Of a stretch of DNA of 64,000 bases, positions 1 to 9,849 are shown one piece after another. The stretch spans positions 234,047 to 298,046 of the forward strand of contig NZ_CP020914.1 in the NCBI RefSeq assembly GCF_007833355.1. The letters are read 5' to 3'. Under the pieces are notes generated by a model. That model had not been told where the DNA came from, ran no database searches, and saw nothing but the letters and a program-made list of their open reading frames with translations. The position numbers were made by a program, and so were the translations under genes. Each line of letters opens with the position of its first letter. Position 1 is the first letter of the stretch. The DNA comes from Denitratisoma sp. DHT3 (GTDB lineage: Bacteria; Pseudomonadota; Gammaproteobacteria; Burkholderiales; Rhodocyclaceae).

Positions 1-1
1 G

Positions 2-469
2 AAGTTCTCACCCCTGCTGGCGACCCTGGCCTTCGGCCTGGTGTCGCGCCATCGGCGGGTGGCGTTCTCCCAGGCCCAGCGCAACTTCGGCTCCCTCGGC
101 AATCTGCTGACCCTGTTTCTGTTCGTCTTTGCCGGTGCCACACTGGACTGGCGCGATGCCGTGGCCGGCCTGGGACTGGCCCTGGCCCTGGTGGCTGGCC
201 GCCTGGCAGTCAAGGTGGCGGCCGTGGCGTTGCTGGCCCGGGCCGCTGGCCTCTCCTGGCGCAAGGGCGCCTTGACCGGCCTGGCCCTGACGCCCCTGTC
301 GGTGTTTGCCATCCTGCTGCTGGAGCAGACCCGCTACCTGGGGGTCGGCCTGGTGGATGACTTGGCGCCCCTGGCGGCCCTGGTCCTGCTGCTGGACCTG
401 GTGGGCCCCATCGTCACCCAGCGGGCCCTGATCTGGGCCGGCGAGACCCATTCCGGAAAGGCGAACTGA
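2..469 (+). CDS. Cation:proton antiporter, C-terminal part
   Basis: The reading frame is open from the left edge of the window, so the start lies outside and only about 155 C-terminal residues are visible. They contain several hydrophobic helices, with segments rich in Leu, Ala and Gly at about 35-70 and 100-145, as in the last membrane spans of Kef/CPA2-type exchangers. The likely role is monovalent cation/proton exchange at the inner membrane. No regulatory RCK/TrkA-N domain follows, because the stop is 2 bases before the next gene. The close spacing suggests co-transcription with the downstream ligase. Family assignment is moderate because the diagnostic N-terminal half is missing. Confidence 0.6.
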   Translation, partial: KFSPLLATLAFGLVSRHRRVAFSQAQRNFGSLGNLLTLFLFVFAGATLDWRDAVAGLGLALALVAGRLAVKVAAVALLARAAGLSWRKGALTGLALTPLSVFAILLLEQTRYLGVGLVDDLAPLAALVLLLDLVGPIVTQRALIWAGETHSGKAN

Positions 470-471
470 CC

Positions 472-1503
472 ATGCCCCTGGAGCCCTTCAAGGTTTCCGA
501 GTCCCTGACCCTGGGCGTTGAGCTGGAGTTGCAATTGGTGAACACCACCGATTTCGACCTCGCCGCCTCGGCCTCGGACATGCTGCATCTGCTGGAGCGG
601 CAACCCTTTCCCGGCGACGTGAAGCCCGAGATCACCGAGAGCATGATCGAAATCTCCACCGACGTGCATCGGCGCCACGGGGACCTGCTGCTGCAGTTGC
701 GGCAGATGCGGGATGTCCTGACCCGGGCGGGGGACCGGCTCAATGTGGCCCTCTACGGCTACCTGGCCAAGCAATTCACCGTCTTCGGTCAGCATGTCCA
801 TGTGGGCTGCGCCTCGGCCGACGAGGCGCTGTTCCTGCTCCATGCCCTGAACCGGTATCTGCCCCACTTCATCGCCCTTTCCGCATCCTCCCCCTATTCC
901 CAGGGGGTGGATACCCTGTTCGATTCGGCGCGGCTGAATTCCGTCTTCGCCTTTCCCCTCAGCGGCCGGGCACCCTTCATCCTGTCCTGGGATCAGTTCC
1001 AGAGCGAGTATTTCGCCAAGATGGAAGGGACCGGCGTGGTGAAGAGCATGAAGGACTTCTATTGGGATATCCGGCCCAAGCCCGAGTTCGGCACCATCGA
1101 ACTGCGGGTCTGCGATACCCCGCTGTCCGTGGAGCGGGCGGCGGCCCTGGCGGGCTATCTGCAGATCCTCTGTGCCCACCTGCTGGAGCGGCGGGAGCCG
1201 GCGCCAGTGGAGGACGACTACCTGGTGTACAACTACAACCGCTTCCAGGCCTGCCGCTTCGGCCTGGATGGCGTACTGGTCCATCCCAAAACCCACGAGC
1301 GTCTACCCCTGCGGGAGGACATCCTTGCCACCCTGCGCCGGGTGACGCCGGTGGCGATGGATCTGGGGGCAGGGGATGTCCTGGATGGGATTTACCACGT
1401 GGTGGCCGAGGGCAACCACGCCAGCTTCCTGCGGTATCGATTCCAGGAGGAAGGTAGTTTGCCGGCAGTCGTGGATGCGGCGGTGGAATGTTTTCGCCAA
1501 TGA
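472..1503 (+). CDS. YbdK-type carboxylate-amine ligase (GCS2), internally shortened
   Basis: The 343-residue protein aligns by eye with E. coli YbdK, a weak glutamate-cysteine ligase of the GCS2 family (372 residues). Visible motifs are GVELEL at 15-20, ITESMIEI near 54-61, FGQHVHVGC near 105-113, [16 protein letters not shown] near 198-213 and NRFQACRFG near 255. Between LNVAL (about 91-95) and YGYLAKQ (about 96-102) it lacks roughly 28 residues that in YbdK hold the GGGTHPF segment and the following helix. The deletion is in frame. ATG 472 follows a GGAAAG ribosome-binding site and lies 2 bases after the antiporter stop. Family identity is clear; whether the shortened protein is active is open. 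Confidence 0.8.
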   Translation: MPLEPFKVSESLTLGVELELQLVNTTDFDLAASASDMLHLLERQPFPGDVKPEITESMIEISTDVHRRHGDLLLQLRQMRDVLTRAGDRLNVALYGYLAKQFTVFGQHVHVGCASADEALFLLHALNRYLPHFIALSASSPYSQGVDTLFDSARLNSVFAFPLSGRAPFILSWDQFQSEYFAKMEGTGVVKSMKDFYWDIRPKPEFGTIELRVCDTPLSVERAAALAGYLQILCAHLLERREPAPVEDDYLVYNYNRFQACRFGLDGVLVHPKTHERLPLREDILATLRRVTPVAMDLGAGDVLDGIYHVVAEGNHASFLRYRFQEEGSLPAVVDAAVECFRQ

Positions 1504-1570
1504 AGACCCAGCGGGTTCTTTGGCTCCTGGGGGCGGTGTTGGCCTCGGTCATGGGACGATAGGGCTGCCC

Positions 1571-2527
1571 ATGTTCGCGATCCCCGTCATCAATGATCTG
1601 GCGCTTGTCGTCGCGGCCATCGTGGCCGCTGGCGTGGGCGGGGAGCTGTTTCTGAAAGGCGTCGTGGGCGTTGCGGACGCGCTGCGCGTCCCCAAGCTGC
1701 TGGTCGCCACCACATTGGGTGCCTGCGCCACCTCGACGCCGGAGTTGATCGTCTCCACTACGGCGGCCCTTGCCGGCGAACCCGCAATTGGCTTGGGGGA
1801 TGCCTTGGGCAGCAATGTGATCAACATTGCCTTGGTGCTCGGGCTGGCACTGCTATCGGGGCCGATCCGGGTCGCCCGGCGTGAACTGGGGCGCGACTTC
1901 ACGGTTGCACTCGCGGTGCCGCTGCTCACCTTCATGCTGGTGCTGGATGGCACCTTGTCACGGGCGGATGGCGGGCTGTTGCTCGGGATATTTTGTGTAT
2001 GGCTGGCGGTTTCGTTCTACAGCGGATTCCGGGCCCAGGGATTGGCTGACCATGGTTCCTGCAATTACCGTTTGAGTACCGTGGTGCTCCTGGCCAGCGG
2101 AGGATTGATCGCCCTGGTATTGGCTGCCCGGCTGTTCGTGGCCGGGGCCACGGGTATCGCGACCGCCATGGGGGTGGATACCTACGTGATCGGTGCGATG
2201 GTGGTCGCGGTCGGCACATCCCTGCCCGAACTGGTAACCGTCGTTGTTTCCCGGAAAAGGGGGCATGATGATGTAGGTATCGGAACCCTGCTCGGTAGCA
2301 ACTTGTTCAATGGGCTGGCCATCGTCGGTATCGCGGCCACCATTCAACCCATGCCGGTGCCCGTGGCCGAGATTTCTGTCGCCTTGGTCATCGGTGTAGT
2401 CGTGCTGCTCATGATGATGCCCGATCGAATCGGCCTGCTTGGCCGCATTCGTGGAGTTGAGCTGCTTCTTGTCTATCTGATATTCGTGCTGGCGACCTTG
2501 GCCGCCAGTGGCTACAGTGGCCCCTAG
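1571..2527 (+). CDS. Calcium/sodium antiporter, CaCA family (YrbG-like)
   Basis: This 318-residue integral membrane protein shows the two inverted alpha repeats of the CaCA exchangers. The first carries ATTLGACATSTPEL followed by GDALGSNVINI, and the second carries VVAVGTSLPELV followed by GTLLGSNLFNGLAIVG. The acidic residue of each PEL motif and the GSN motif form the ion site in the family. About ten membrane spans are visible. ATG 1571 is preferred over upstream in-frame starts, which would overlap the previous gene and add non-conserved residues. The likely role is exchange of Ca2+ for Na+ or H+ at the inner membrane. It lies 53 bases before the trehalose operon and may be part of the same stress unit. 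Confidence 0.88.
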   Translation: MFAIPVINDLALVVAAIVAAGVGGELFLKGVVGVADALRVPKLLVATTLGACATSTPELIVSTTAALAGEPAIGLGDALGSNVINIALVLGLALLSGPIRVARRELGRDFTVALAVPLLTFMLVLDGTLSRADGGLLLGIFCVWLAVSFYSGFRAQGLADHGSCNYRLSTVVLLASGGLIALVLAARLFVAGATGIATAMGVDTYVIGAMVVAVGTSLPELVTVVVSRKRGHDDVGIGTLLGSNLFNGLAIVGIAATIQPMPVPVAEISVALVIGVVVLLMMMPDRIGLLGRIRGVELLLVYLIFVLATLAASGYSGP

Positions 2528-2580
2528 GGGGCTCGGGTGCGGAACCGTACCGGCAGGACATCAAAACAGAGGTTGACCCC

Positions 2581-4803
2581 ATGAGACTATCCCTAAGGTT
2601 TGTCCTTCCGCTGATGCTGATTCTGGTGGCCTTCGCCTATGGCGTCGTACCATTGGTCGACAAGCTGACACTCCGCTGGTTCGTCCGTGATCTCGACATG
2701 CGGTCCTCCCTGATTGCAAACACCATCCAGGAGCCGCTACAGGAACAGTTGCTGGCAGGTTCGAGGGCGAAGACCGGCGCTTTATTCACCAAGATCACCC
2801 AGGACGAGCGGGTTTTTGCCATTGGCTATTGCGCTACGGAGCAGAGTACCCCGCTGGCGACCCGGACCATGCCGGCATCGATCAAATGCGACGATCTGGC
2901 GCGCTGGTCCACTCAAGGGGGGCATGTTCTTGATAGTGCCCAGGGACCCCTGCATGTGGCAGTCAGCCCCTTGGCGACGGAAGTTGCTCCATCGGGAAAG
3001 CTCGTGCTGGTCCATGACATGAGTTTCATTGCTCGACGCAGTGATGAAACCAAGCGCTACGTCATCTATTTCTTCATCGGTTTGGCGGTGGTAATCGCGT
3101 TGATCACCGTGGTCATCGCCCAATTGTCCTGGCGTGGCTGGATCGCCGGTATCCGGGCCCTGTTGCGTGGCGAGGGTCTGCTGAGGCAGCCCCTCGCCGG
3201 ACAGCCCGCGGCCGAGTTCCGCCCCATCGCCCGGGATCTGCAGCGCTTGATACGGGAAATGGAGTCCGATGTCCGTGCCCGCGACGAAAGCCAACTCAAT
3301 TGGTCTCCGGATACGCTGAGGGCCATCCTTCACGCGGAACTGTCCGGTGAGGATGTGATCGTTGTTTCGAACCGGGAACCCTATATCCATCAGCGCCGGG
3401 GCGACCACGTCGAAATCCAGCGGCCTGCCTCGGGGCTGGTGACGGCCCTGGAACCCATAATGCGCGCATGTTCGGGCGTGTGGGTGGCCCATGGCAGCGG
3501 CAGCGCGGACCGGGAAGTGGTGGACCGCTATGACCGCATCGCGGTGCCGCCGGAAAAACCTGCGTATCAGCTGCGCCGGGTGTGGCTGAGCGCCGAGGAG
3601 GAAGCCGGCTATTACTATGGATTTTCCAACGAGGGCCTGTGGCCTCTCTGCCACATTGCCCATGTTCGTCCGACTTTTCGCTCCGAAGACTGGGCCCACT
3701 ATGTAGCGGCAAACCTCAAGTTTGCCAAGGCGGTCATTGCTGAGGCCAAGACGCGAAATCCCATCGTGCTGGTGCAGGACTATCACTTTGCGTTGCTGCC
3801 GCGCATGATCCGCGATGAGTTGCCCGAGGCGACCGTGATCACCTTCTGGCATATCCCATGGCCCAATCCCGAGTCCTTCGCCATTTGTCCTTGGGCCCCA
3901 GATATTGTTGCTGGCCTTCTGGGGAGCAGCATTCTCGGTTTCCATACCCAGTTCCATTGCAACAACTTTGTCGACACGGTGGATCGTCTTCTGGAGGCGA
4001 GGGTGAATCGGGAGGAATTCTCCGTTTCCCTGGGGGGCAAACTTTGCGCCGTGCGCCGTTACCCGATTTCCATCGCCTGGCCCCCGGGGGAGGAGGTAAT
4101 TGGAAAGCCGGTTGACCAGTGCCGGGCCGAACTGAGAAAAGTAAATCACCTCCCCTTGAGCCATGCCATCGGTATCGGTGTGGACAGGCTCGACTATACG
4201 AAAGGGATCATTGAGCGTTTTCGCGCTATTGAGCGGCTGCTAGAGTTGAAGCCCGAATGGGTCGGTAAGTTCAGTTTTGTCCAGATTGCCGCACCCAGCC
4301 GATCCAGTATCGATGAGTACCAGAACCATGAGGCTCAGGTGCGTTCCTTGGCCACCCGGATCAATCAGCGTTTCTGTGCCGGGGGGGCGCCACCCATCGT
4401 GCTGCGGGTCGAGCACCATGAACCCAAAGAGGTGTATGAGTACTACCGGGCCGCCGATTTCTGCTTCGTCAGCAGCCTCCACGACGGCATGAATCTGGTG
4501 GCCAAGGAGTACGTGGCGGCTCGGGATGATGAGCGGGGCGTCCTCATCCTGTCCCAATTTACCGGTGCGGCAAGGGAATTGCCGGAGGCGCTGATCGTCA
4601 ATCCCTACGATGCCGATCAGTGCGCTGCGGCGCTGCACTTGGCATTGACCATGCCGTCCTCCGAGCAACGGGACCGTATGCGGTTGATGCGCGGCCTGGT
4701 GGCGGAATTCAATGTCTATCGCTGGGCCGGGAGAATGCTGCTTGATGCTGCAGTGATGCGTCGCCGTGGCCGACTCCTGGGGCATCCCGGGGCAGATGCT
4801 TGA
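2581..4803 (+). CDS. otsA: Membrane-anchored trehalose-6-phosphate synthase with N-terminal sensor domain
   Basis: A 740-residue two-part protein. Residues 5-27 and 160-182 are membrane spans flanking a periplasmic domain of about 130 residues with Cys84 and Cys103. A HAMP-like linker of about 185-235 follows, so the first third looks like a sensor-kinase input module. From about 258 to 735 it is a GT20 glycosyltransferase: VVSNREP at 261-267, [20 protein letters not shown] (the Arg and Lys that bind the phosphate of the donor) and [13 protein letters not shown] (catalytic Asp and Glu). The family makes trehalose-6-phosphate from NDP-glucose and glucose-6-phosphate. E. coli OtsA is soluble and about 474 residues. 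First gene of a tight operon with otsB, a GH15 hydrolase and MscS. The enzyme call is strong; the sensing role is inference. Confidence 0.9.
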   Translation: MRLSLRFVLPLMLILVAFAYGVVPLVDKLTLRWFVRDLDMRSSLIANTIQEPLQEQLLAGSRAKTGALFTKITQDERVFAIGYCATEQSTPLATRTMPASIKCDDLARWSTQGGHVLDSAQGPLHVAVSPLATEVAPSGKLVLVHDMSFIARRSDETKRYVIYFFIGLAVVIALITVVIAQLSWRGWIAGIRALLRGEGLLRQPLAGQPAAEFRPIARDLQRLIREMESDVRARDESQLNWSPDTLRAILHAELSGEDVIVVSNREPYIHQRRGDHVEIQRPASGLVTALEPIMRACSGVWVAHGSGSADREVVDRYDRIAVPPEKPAYQLRRVWLSAEEEAGYYYGFSNEGLWPLCHIAHVRPTFRSEDWAHYVAANLKFAKAVIAEAKTRNPIVLVQDYHFALLPRMIRDELPEATVITFWHIPWPNPESFAICPWAPDIVAGLLGSSILGFHTQFHCNNFVDTVDRLLEARVNREEFSVSLGGKLCAVRRYPISIAWPPGEEVIGKPVDQCRAELRKVNHLPLSHAIGIGVDRLDYTKGIIERFRAIERLLELKPEWVGKFSFVQIAAPSRSSIDEYQNHEAQVRSLATRINQRFCAGGAPPIVLRVEHHEPKEVYEYYRAADFCFVSSLHDGMNLVAKEYVAARDDERGVLILSQFTGAARELPEALIVNPYDADQCAAALHLALTMPSSEQRDRMRLMRGLVAEFNVYRWAGRMLLDAAVMRRRGRLLGHPGADA

Positions 4804-4821
4804 AATGGATAATGTGAAAAG

Positions 4822-5580
4822 ATGACGTACAGGAATACCCGCAGTCCCCCTTCGCCCCAGGCAGGCTGGGCCTATTTTCTCGATGTGGATGGAACCCTGA
4901 TCGATTTGGCCATCAGTCCGGATGCCATTGAAGTAGATCGTCACTTGCTAGCACTTCTGGATACGGTGTACCGCAAAACCGGCGGTGCATTGGCACTGGT
5001 AAGTGGACGCTCGGTCGCCGATCTGGATCGCCACATAGGGCTGTCTCAGGTTCCACGGGCAGGTCAGCAAGGGCTCGAAAGACGCGACGCAAAGGGCAAG
5101 CTGCGCCGCCACGTAACGTCGGAGCCGGCCAAACAGGCCATGCTAAAGGCCCTGGAGCCAGTGTTGGCACGCCACAGTGGATTGTTGTTGGAGGACAAGG
5201 GAATGACCCTGGCGGTCCATTATCGCCAGGTCCCCAGGCTTGGCGCCTACGTGCACCGTTTCCTGGGTCGCTTGGTCGAGGACATGGGGCGGGGGTTTCA
5301 CTTGCAGGTCGGGAAACGCGTTGTCGAGGTCAAACCGGTGGGCGTCGATAAGGGGACGGCCGTCGCTGCCTATTTGGCCGAGGCTCCGTTCGCCGGTCGG
5401 ACGCCGGTGTTCGTGGGTGACGACGCCAACGATGAGCATGCCTTCGCCCTGGTGAACGAGCGCGGGGGAGTTTCCATCAAGGTTGGGGCAGGCAGGTCCT
5501 GTGCCCACTATCGCCTGCCCGACGTGGCTTCGGTCCGCGCCTGGTTGGCCGGTTTACTGACCCATGAGGCCCTACCATGA
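4822..5580 (+). CDS. otsB: Trehalose-6-phosphate phosphatase
   Basis: A 252-residue HAD-superfamily phosphatase with motif I FLDVDGTLIDL at about 19-29 (nucleophile Asp of DVDGT), motif II LVSGR near 59 and motif IV VGDDANDEHAF near 200. GQQGLERR matches the GxHGLE loop of OtsB, with Gln in place of His. It dephosphorylates trehalose-6-phosphate to trehalose in the cytoplasm. ATG 4822 is 18 bases after the synthase stop with GAAAAG as a weak ribosome-binding site. The stop overlaps the next gene as ATGA, indicating translational coupling. Confidence 0.92.
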   Translation: MTYRNTRSPPSPQAGWAYFLDVDGTLIDLAISPDAIEVDRHLLALLDTVYRKTGGALALVSGRSVADLDRHIGLSQVPRAGQQGLERRDAKGKLRRHVTSEPAKQAMLKALEPVLARHSGLLLEDKGMTLAVHYRQVPRLGAYVHRFLGRLVEDMGRGFHLQVGKRVVEVKPVGVDKGTAVAAYLAEAPFAGRTPVFVGDDANDEHAFALVNERGGVSIKVGAGRSCAHYRLPDVASVRAWLAGLLTHEALP

Positions 5581-7355
5581 GTTCTCTTGATCTTGCCTTG
5601 ATCGGCAACTGCAGTATCGGCGCGTTGGTGGATGCACAGGCCCGTATTGTCTGGGGGTGTTTCCCCCGATTCGATGGGGACCCCACCTTCTGTGCCTTGC
5701 TGACGCCGAGCGAGGATTTTGGATTCTTTGCCGTCGAGTTGGAGGAGTTCGAAAGGGCGGAACAGAACTACCTCGAAAATACGGCGATTCTGGTGACCCG
5801 TCTTTTTGATCGTCATGGCGGCGTGGTGGAAGTGAGCGATTTCGCCCCCCGCTTCGGCCAGTATGGCCGCATGTTCCGGCCGACGACCCTGGTGCGGCGC
5901 ATCCAGCGGATTGAAGGCAACCCGAGGATCGTGGTGCGTTTGCGTCCGGCGTGCGATGACGGAGCCGGCAGGCCCGTCACGACCTGGGGCAGCCACCATA
6001 TTCGTTACGTGTCCTCCTCATTGGCGTTGCGCCTGACCACCGATGCATCCGTTACCGCCATCCTGCAAGAGACTCCGTTCTTTCTTGAGGACTCAGCCAC
6101 CCTGCTGCTCGGCCCCGATGAGACGGTACCCGAGTCGGCTGCCGAGGTGGGGCGCCGGTTCTTCGAGGAAACGGCGCAATACTGGCGGGAATGGGTCCGT
6201 TTTCTCGGTATTCCCTTCGAGTGGCAATCGGCGGTCATCCGGGCCGCTATCACGCTCAAGCTCAATGCCTTCGACGATACCGGCGCGGTGGTTGCCGCAA
6301 TAACCACTTCGATACCCGAGGCAGCAGGCAGTGCGCGTAACTGGGATTACCGCTACTGCTGGCTGAGGGATGGCTATTTTGTCGTCAATGCGCTGAATCG
6401 ACTGAGTGCGACCCATACGATGGAGCGTTATCTTTCCTACATCGTCAACATCGCCGCCGATGCAGGAGAGGGGCCGCTCCAGCCCGTATATGGCATCGAT
6501 GGCCGGGCAACCCTGGAGGAGCGGTTTGCGCCGGCATTGGCAGGGTATCGCGGCATGGGGCCCGTGCGCACAGGTAATCAGGCCTATCGGCAGGTCCAGC
6601 ACGACGTCTATGGTTCTGCGATCCTGGCCGCAACGCATATTTTCTTCGATAGCCGGCTTACCCGCCGTGGTGATGAAGCCTTGTTCCGGCGCCTGGAATC
6701 CCTGGGCGAACAGGCGGTCCGTTGCTACGACAAGCCGGATGCCGGTCTTTGGGAACTGCGTGGCGCCTTGCGGGTGCACACATTTTCTGCCGTCATGTGC
6801 TGGGCAGCGTGTGATCGCCTGGCACGAATCGCTGAGAGACTGGGGCTGGCGGGGCGCATGACCTATTGGCGCAAGCACGCGGAGCAGATTCATAAAGTGG
6901 TCAGCGAGCGTGCCTGGAATGATCGGCGAGGTACCTTTGTCTCAACCTTCGGCGGCGATGCGATGGATGCGAGCCTGTTGCTCCTCGCCGAGGTGGGATT
7001 CCTGGATGCCGCCGATCCTCGTTTTGCTGCCACGGTGGCCGCTGTCGAGGCGGAGCTGAAGCGGGGTGACTTTATTTTCCGCTATGTCGAGAAGGATGAT
7101 TTCGGCACACCCAAGAACGCATTCATCGTCTGCACGTTCTGGTACGTGAATGCGCTGTCCACCCTCGGTCGTCGCGATGAGGCGCGGGCCTTGTTCGAGA
7201 AACTCCTGGCGTGCCGCAATCGCCACGGCCTTTTGGCCGAGCATATCGATCCCAGCAGCGGCGAGCAATGGGGGAACTTTGTACAGACCTACAGCATGGT
7301 AGGACTCATCAACGCCGCGATTCGCTTGTCCATCCGCTGGGATCAGGCGTTTTGA
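5577..7355 (+). CDS. GH15 family glycoside hydrolase (glucoamylase/trehalase type)
   Basis: A 592-residue GH15 enzyme. It opens with the small N-terminal domain typical of prokaryotic GH15 proteins (IGNCSIGALVD, then GCFPRFDGDPTF), followed by an (alpha/alpha)6 barrel with NWDYRYCWLRDG near 258-269 and the C-terminal catalytic Glu region EHIDPSSGEQWGNF near 554-567. No signal peptide is seen, so it should act in the cytoplasm. GH15 includes glucoamylases and trehalases. Because the gene overlaps otsB by ATGA and follows a trehalose synthase, trehalose hydrolysis is the most attractive guess, but maltodextrin cleavage cannot be excluded from sequence. Confidence 0.85.
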   Translation: MSSLDLALIGNCSIGALVDAQARIVWGCFPRFDGDPTFCALLTPSEDFGFFAVELEEFERAEQNYLENTAILVTRLFDRHGGVVEVSDFAPRFGQYGRMFRPTTLVRRIQRIEGNPRIVVRLRPACDDGAGRPVTTWGSHHIRYVSSSLALRLTTDASVTAILQETPFFLEDSATLLLGPDETVPESAAEVGRRFFEETAQYWREWVRFLGIPFEWQSAVIRAAITLKLNAFDDTGAVVAAITTSIPEAAGSARNWDYRYCWLRDGYFVVNALNRLSATHTMERYLSYIVNIAADAGEGPLQPVYGIDGRATLEERFAPALAGYRGMGPVRTGNQAYRQVQHDVYGSAILAATHIFFDSRLTRRGDEALFRRLESLGEQAVRCYDKPDAGLWELRGALRVHTFSAVMCWAACDRLARIAERLGLAGRMTYWRKHAEQIHKVVSERAWNDRRGTFVSTFGGDAMDASLLLLAEVGFLDAADPRFAATVAAVEAELKRGDFIFRYVEKDDFGTPKNAFIVCTFWYVNALSTLGRRDEARALFEKLLACRNRHGLLAEHIDPSSGEQWGNFVQTYSMVGLINAAIRLSIRWDQAF

Positions 7356-8218
7356 TGAATCAACTGTTTGATGTTTTTGTCACATGGCTGCCGGGCAATC
7401 TGGAAAGGCCGGTCAGGATTCTGCTCATCCTGGTGCTGAGCTGGATGGCAATGCACACCACACACCGCATTATTCCCCGGCTGCGCGAAACTATCGTTTC
7501 TCGCCAGGGAAGTCGCGAAGACGGACAGCGCATCCGAACCCTGTCGAGGGTGATTCGTTACACCCTCACCGTCATGGTCACGGTCATCTCCGGGCTCCTG
7601 ATCCTCGGTGAATTCGGCATCTCGGTGGCCCCTATCCTGGGGGCGGCAGGCGTGGTGGGTATTGCGGTGGGTTTCGGTGCCCAGAGTTTGGTTAAAGACT
7701 ACTTCAACGGATTTTTTCTGCTGCTGGAAAACCAAATTCGTATCGGAGACGTGGTGGAGGCTGGCGGCAAGGGGGGCGTGGTCGAGGAGTTGACCCTGCG
7801 CTACCTGCGCTTGCGGGACTATTCCGGAAACGTCCATTACATTCCCAACGGCGAGATTTCCATTGTCACCAATATGAGCCTGGGCTTCGCCTATGCGGTC
7901 ATCGATGTTGGGGTGGCCTATGGCGAGGACATCGATCATGTAACAGCGGTTATGCGCAGGGTCGGCGACCAAATGCGCTGTGACCCTGGGTTGTCCGGGA
8001 AGATACTGGACGATCTGGAGGTCGCGGGTGTGGAAAGTTGGGCTGACTCATCCGTCGTGATCCGGTGTCGTTTCCGTGTCGCACCGTTAGAACAGTGGTC
8101 CGTGCGGCGCGAGTATTTGCGCCGGCTCAAGCAAGCCTTTGACCAAGAGGAAATTGAGATTCCGTTTCCCCACATCAAGGTTGTCAGTGAGATGCAGGCG
8201 ACGGCTCTTGGCAAATGA
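7355..8218 (+). CDS. MscS-family small-conductance mechanosensitive channel
   Basis: A 287-residue MscS-type channel. Three N-terminal membrane helices end in the pore helix GAAGVVGIAVGFGAQSLVKD (about 99-118), with the Gly/Ala packing pattern of TM3. The beta domain FNGFFLLLENQIRIGDVVE and the alpha/beta C-terminal domain follow. ATG 7355 shares one base with the stop of the GH15 gene (TGATG), so it is translationally coupled; longer upstream starts would run inside that gene. Release of solutes after hypo-osmotic shock fits an operon that makes trehalose as a compatible solute. Last gene of the operon, followed by 353 bases without a gene. Confidence 0.92.
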   Translation: MNQLFDVFVTWLPGNLERPVRILLILVLSWMAMHTTHRIIPRLRETIVSRQGSREDGQRIRTLSRVIRYTLTVMVTVISGLLILGEFGISVAPILGAAGVVGIAVGFGAQSLVKDYFNGFFLLLENQIRIGDVVEAGGKGGVVEELTLRYLRLRDYSGNVHYIPNGEISIVTNMSLGFAYAVIDVGVAYGEDIDHVTAVMRRVGDQMRCDPGLSGKILDDLEVAGVESWADSSVVIRCRFRVAPLEQWSVRREYLRRLKQAFDQEEIEIPFPHIKVVSEMQATALGK

Positions 8219-8571
8219 TTGGAGACGCTGCCAGCTGGAGCTATTCGTACCGGTTTGATTATTCGGGCCCTTCAGATACGAATGTTTTTCAGAAACTGTT
8301 TTCTTAACTTGGCAGGGTTATAAGGATCCGAATTCCGTACAAACTGGCTATATCGATACCGTTCCAGGATCGTTCTCCCTAAGGACTGGGCCGCATCTCC
8401 TCTAAACCCTTCCAAGGGAGGGTACCGTCTGACTTAGTGCATTTGCACCATGTCACGCAGCATTGATCTCCGGATACTCCAAAAAAAACTGAAAAATCCC
8501 CGACCGTTGCGAGTGATGGTTGTCAGTCAAAAGGTATCCCATCTTTGTGGGAATTTTCGGAGGAGGAGTCA
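8219..8571 (+). other. Gene-free promoter region before the split TonB receptor
   Basis: No coding frame of interest is seen in these 353 bases, which are richer in A and T than the flanks. The stretch holds conserved 43-bp promoter element A at 8436-8478. A small inverted repeat TCCCA/TGGGA (8537-8541 and 8548-8552) and a strong ribosome-binding site GGAGGAGGAG (8559-8568) precede the receptor start. ATTCGTA at about 8241 and TACGAAT at about 8277 form a long-range inverted repeat of unknown meaning. No clear T-rich terminator was found after the MscS gene. Confidence 0.5.
8436..8478 (+). promoter_or_regulatory. Conserved 43-bp promoter element, copy A
   Basis: One of four copies in this window. 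On the coding strand it reads AGTGCATTTGCACCATGTCA, then variable bases, GATCTC and ATACT. The interval between TTTGCA and ATACT is 26 bases in all four copies. ATACT would be the -10 region. The TTTGCA half overlaps or abuts -35, where the match to TTGACA is poor, so an activator is likely. It sits 94 bases before the start codon of the TonB receptor at 8572. Confidence 0.65.
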
Positions 8572-9849
8572 ATGTTCAAGAAGAAAAAGATTCACACGAT
8601 GGTTTGTGCTGCGCTCATGACCAGCGTTACTGCCTGGGCAAGTGGGGAGGCTGCGCTCGAGGAGGTCATCGTCACCGCACAGAAAAGGGCCGAGAATGTG
8701 CAGGATGTGCCGATTTCCATCCAGACGTTAAATGCAGCCGCTCTGGAGAAGAATGTGATCGTGAGCTTGACGGACATGCGGGCACAGGCGCCCGGGGTGA
8801 CCATCAACAACTTTCCTTTCGCCCAGGAGTCGACACTTCTGGTGAATATGCGGGGCAGCCAGCCATTCAGTACCGCCGTGACCCTGGATCAGCCGGTGGC
8901 CATACATCTGAACGGTGTTTATCTGGCACGATCCAACGGTCTCAATTCAGTGACCGCCGCCGACCTGGAGCGCGTGGAAATCCTGAAAGGCCCCCAAGGC
9001 ACTCTGGTCGGCAGAAATGCCGCTTCCGGCGCCATCAATATTGTCACCGTCAAACCGACCTTCGATGGCTTTCACTTCAAGCAACAAGTGACTGTCGCCA
9101 GCCGCGGCCAGTTGACGACCAAGACCGCCGTCAATCTGCCTGTCAGCGATACCCTGGCAGTTCGGATCTCCTACCTGAACAAGTCCATAGATGAACCGGC
9201 GAACGGCATCAAGAATTCCGGGCCCGGGCCGGAGTTGGGCACCTCGAAAACAGATGCCTGGCGCCTGGATTTCCGCTGGCGGCCTGTTGACTCCGTGACC
9301 GTCGATTACGGTTACGACCACACTAAATTAAAGCTCCAGGATCAGCCCTTCGTCTGTCTGGGGGCAACGTTGGCTGTGGCCAATAAGTCGGATTGCACTT
9401 CATCCTATCGCAACACCTTGACCGGCGCCTCGGCGCAGCCGGACACGGAAACGGAGGTGGAGGGCCATACGTTCAACGTTGATTGGACAGCCAGCGACAC
9501 GCTGACGGTACGCTCCATCACGGGTTACCGGAAACTGACCGAGTCTTATTACAAGAACATGATTTATTCGCCGGGCAACTTTGGCTACATCGCCGGTCCG
9601 GTGACCAGCCTGCCGCCGGCCAGCTCCGTCACGATTCCAATGCCCGGTTCGAGCGTTCCCGGCATCGTGAATCAAGACCAGATATCCCAGGAGTTCCAGT
9701 TGGTGGGGCGTCCGTCCGAATTCTTCAACTACACCGGTGGTATCTACTATTTCGAGGAGAAGGGCTATGAGGCCCCGTCACAGTACGTATATATGCCGTC
9801 ACGCGGCTTAGCGACGCTCAATCGTCCAAAGCAAGCATGGGCGCGTAAC
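8572..9849 (+). pseudogene. TonB-dependent receptor, N-terminal part, split by IS481-family element
   Basis: ATG 8572 follows a near-perfect Shine-Dalgarno sequence. The product has a signal peptide (about 1-23), a TonB box-like EEVIVTAQKR, a plug domain with LERVEILKGPQGTLVGRNAA and part of the beta barrel, up to codon 426. The frame is then broken by the insertion that begins at 9850. Together with 10939-12018 it would encode one 785-residue receptor in a single frame. The family imports scarce or bulky ligands across the outer membrane using TonB-ExbBD energy. The type (long plug, many substrate variants) is common beside catabolic genes. Promoter element A lies upstream, so the gene probably belonged to the regulon that follows. 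Confidence 0.85.

Noticed and set aside
8325..8335. GGATCCGAATTC-like sequence resembling a cloning linker
   Set aside because: A chance BamHI/EcoRI overlap is plausible; surrounding sequence shows no vector features.
9816..9835. Alternative left IS end near GCTCAATCG with a partner near 10877
   Set aside because: Gapped similarity only and no target duplication; the TGT/ACA ends with CGTAAC repeats explain everything.
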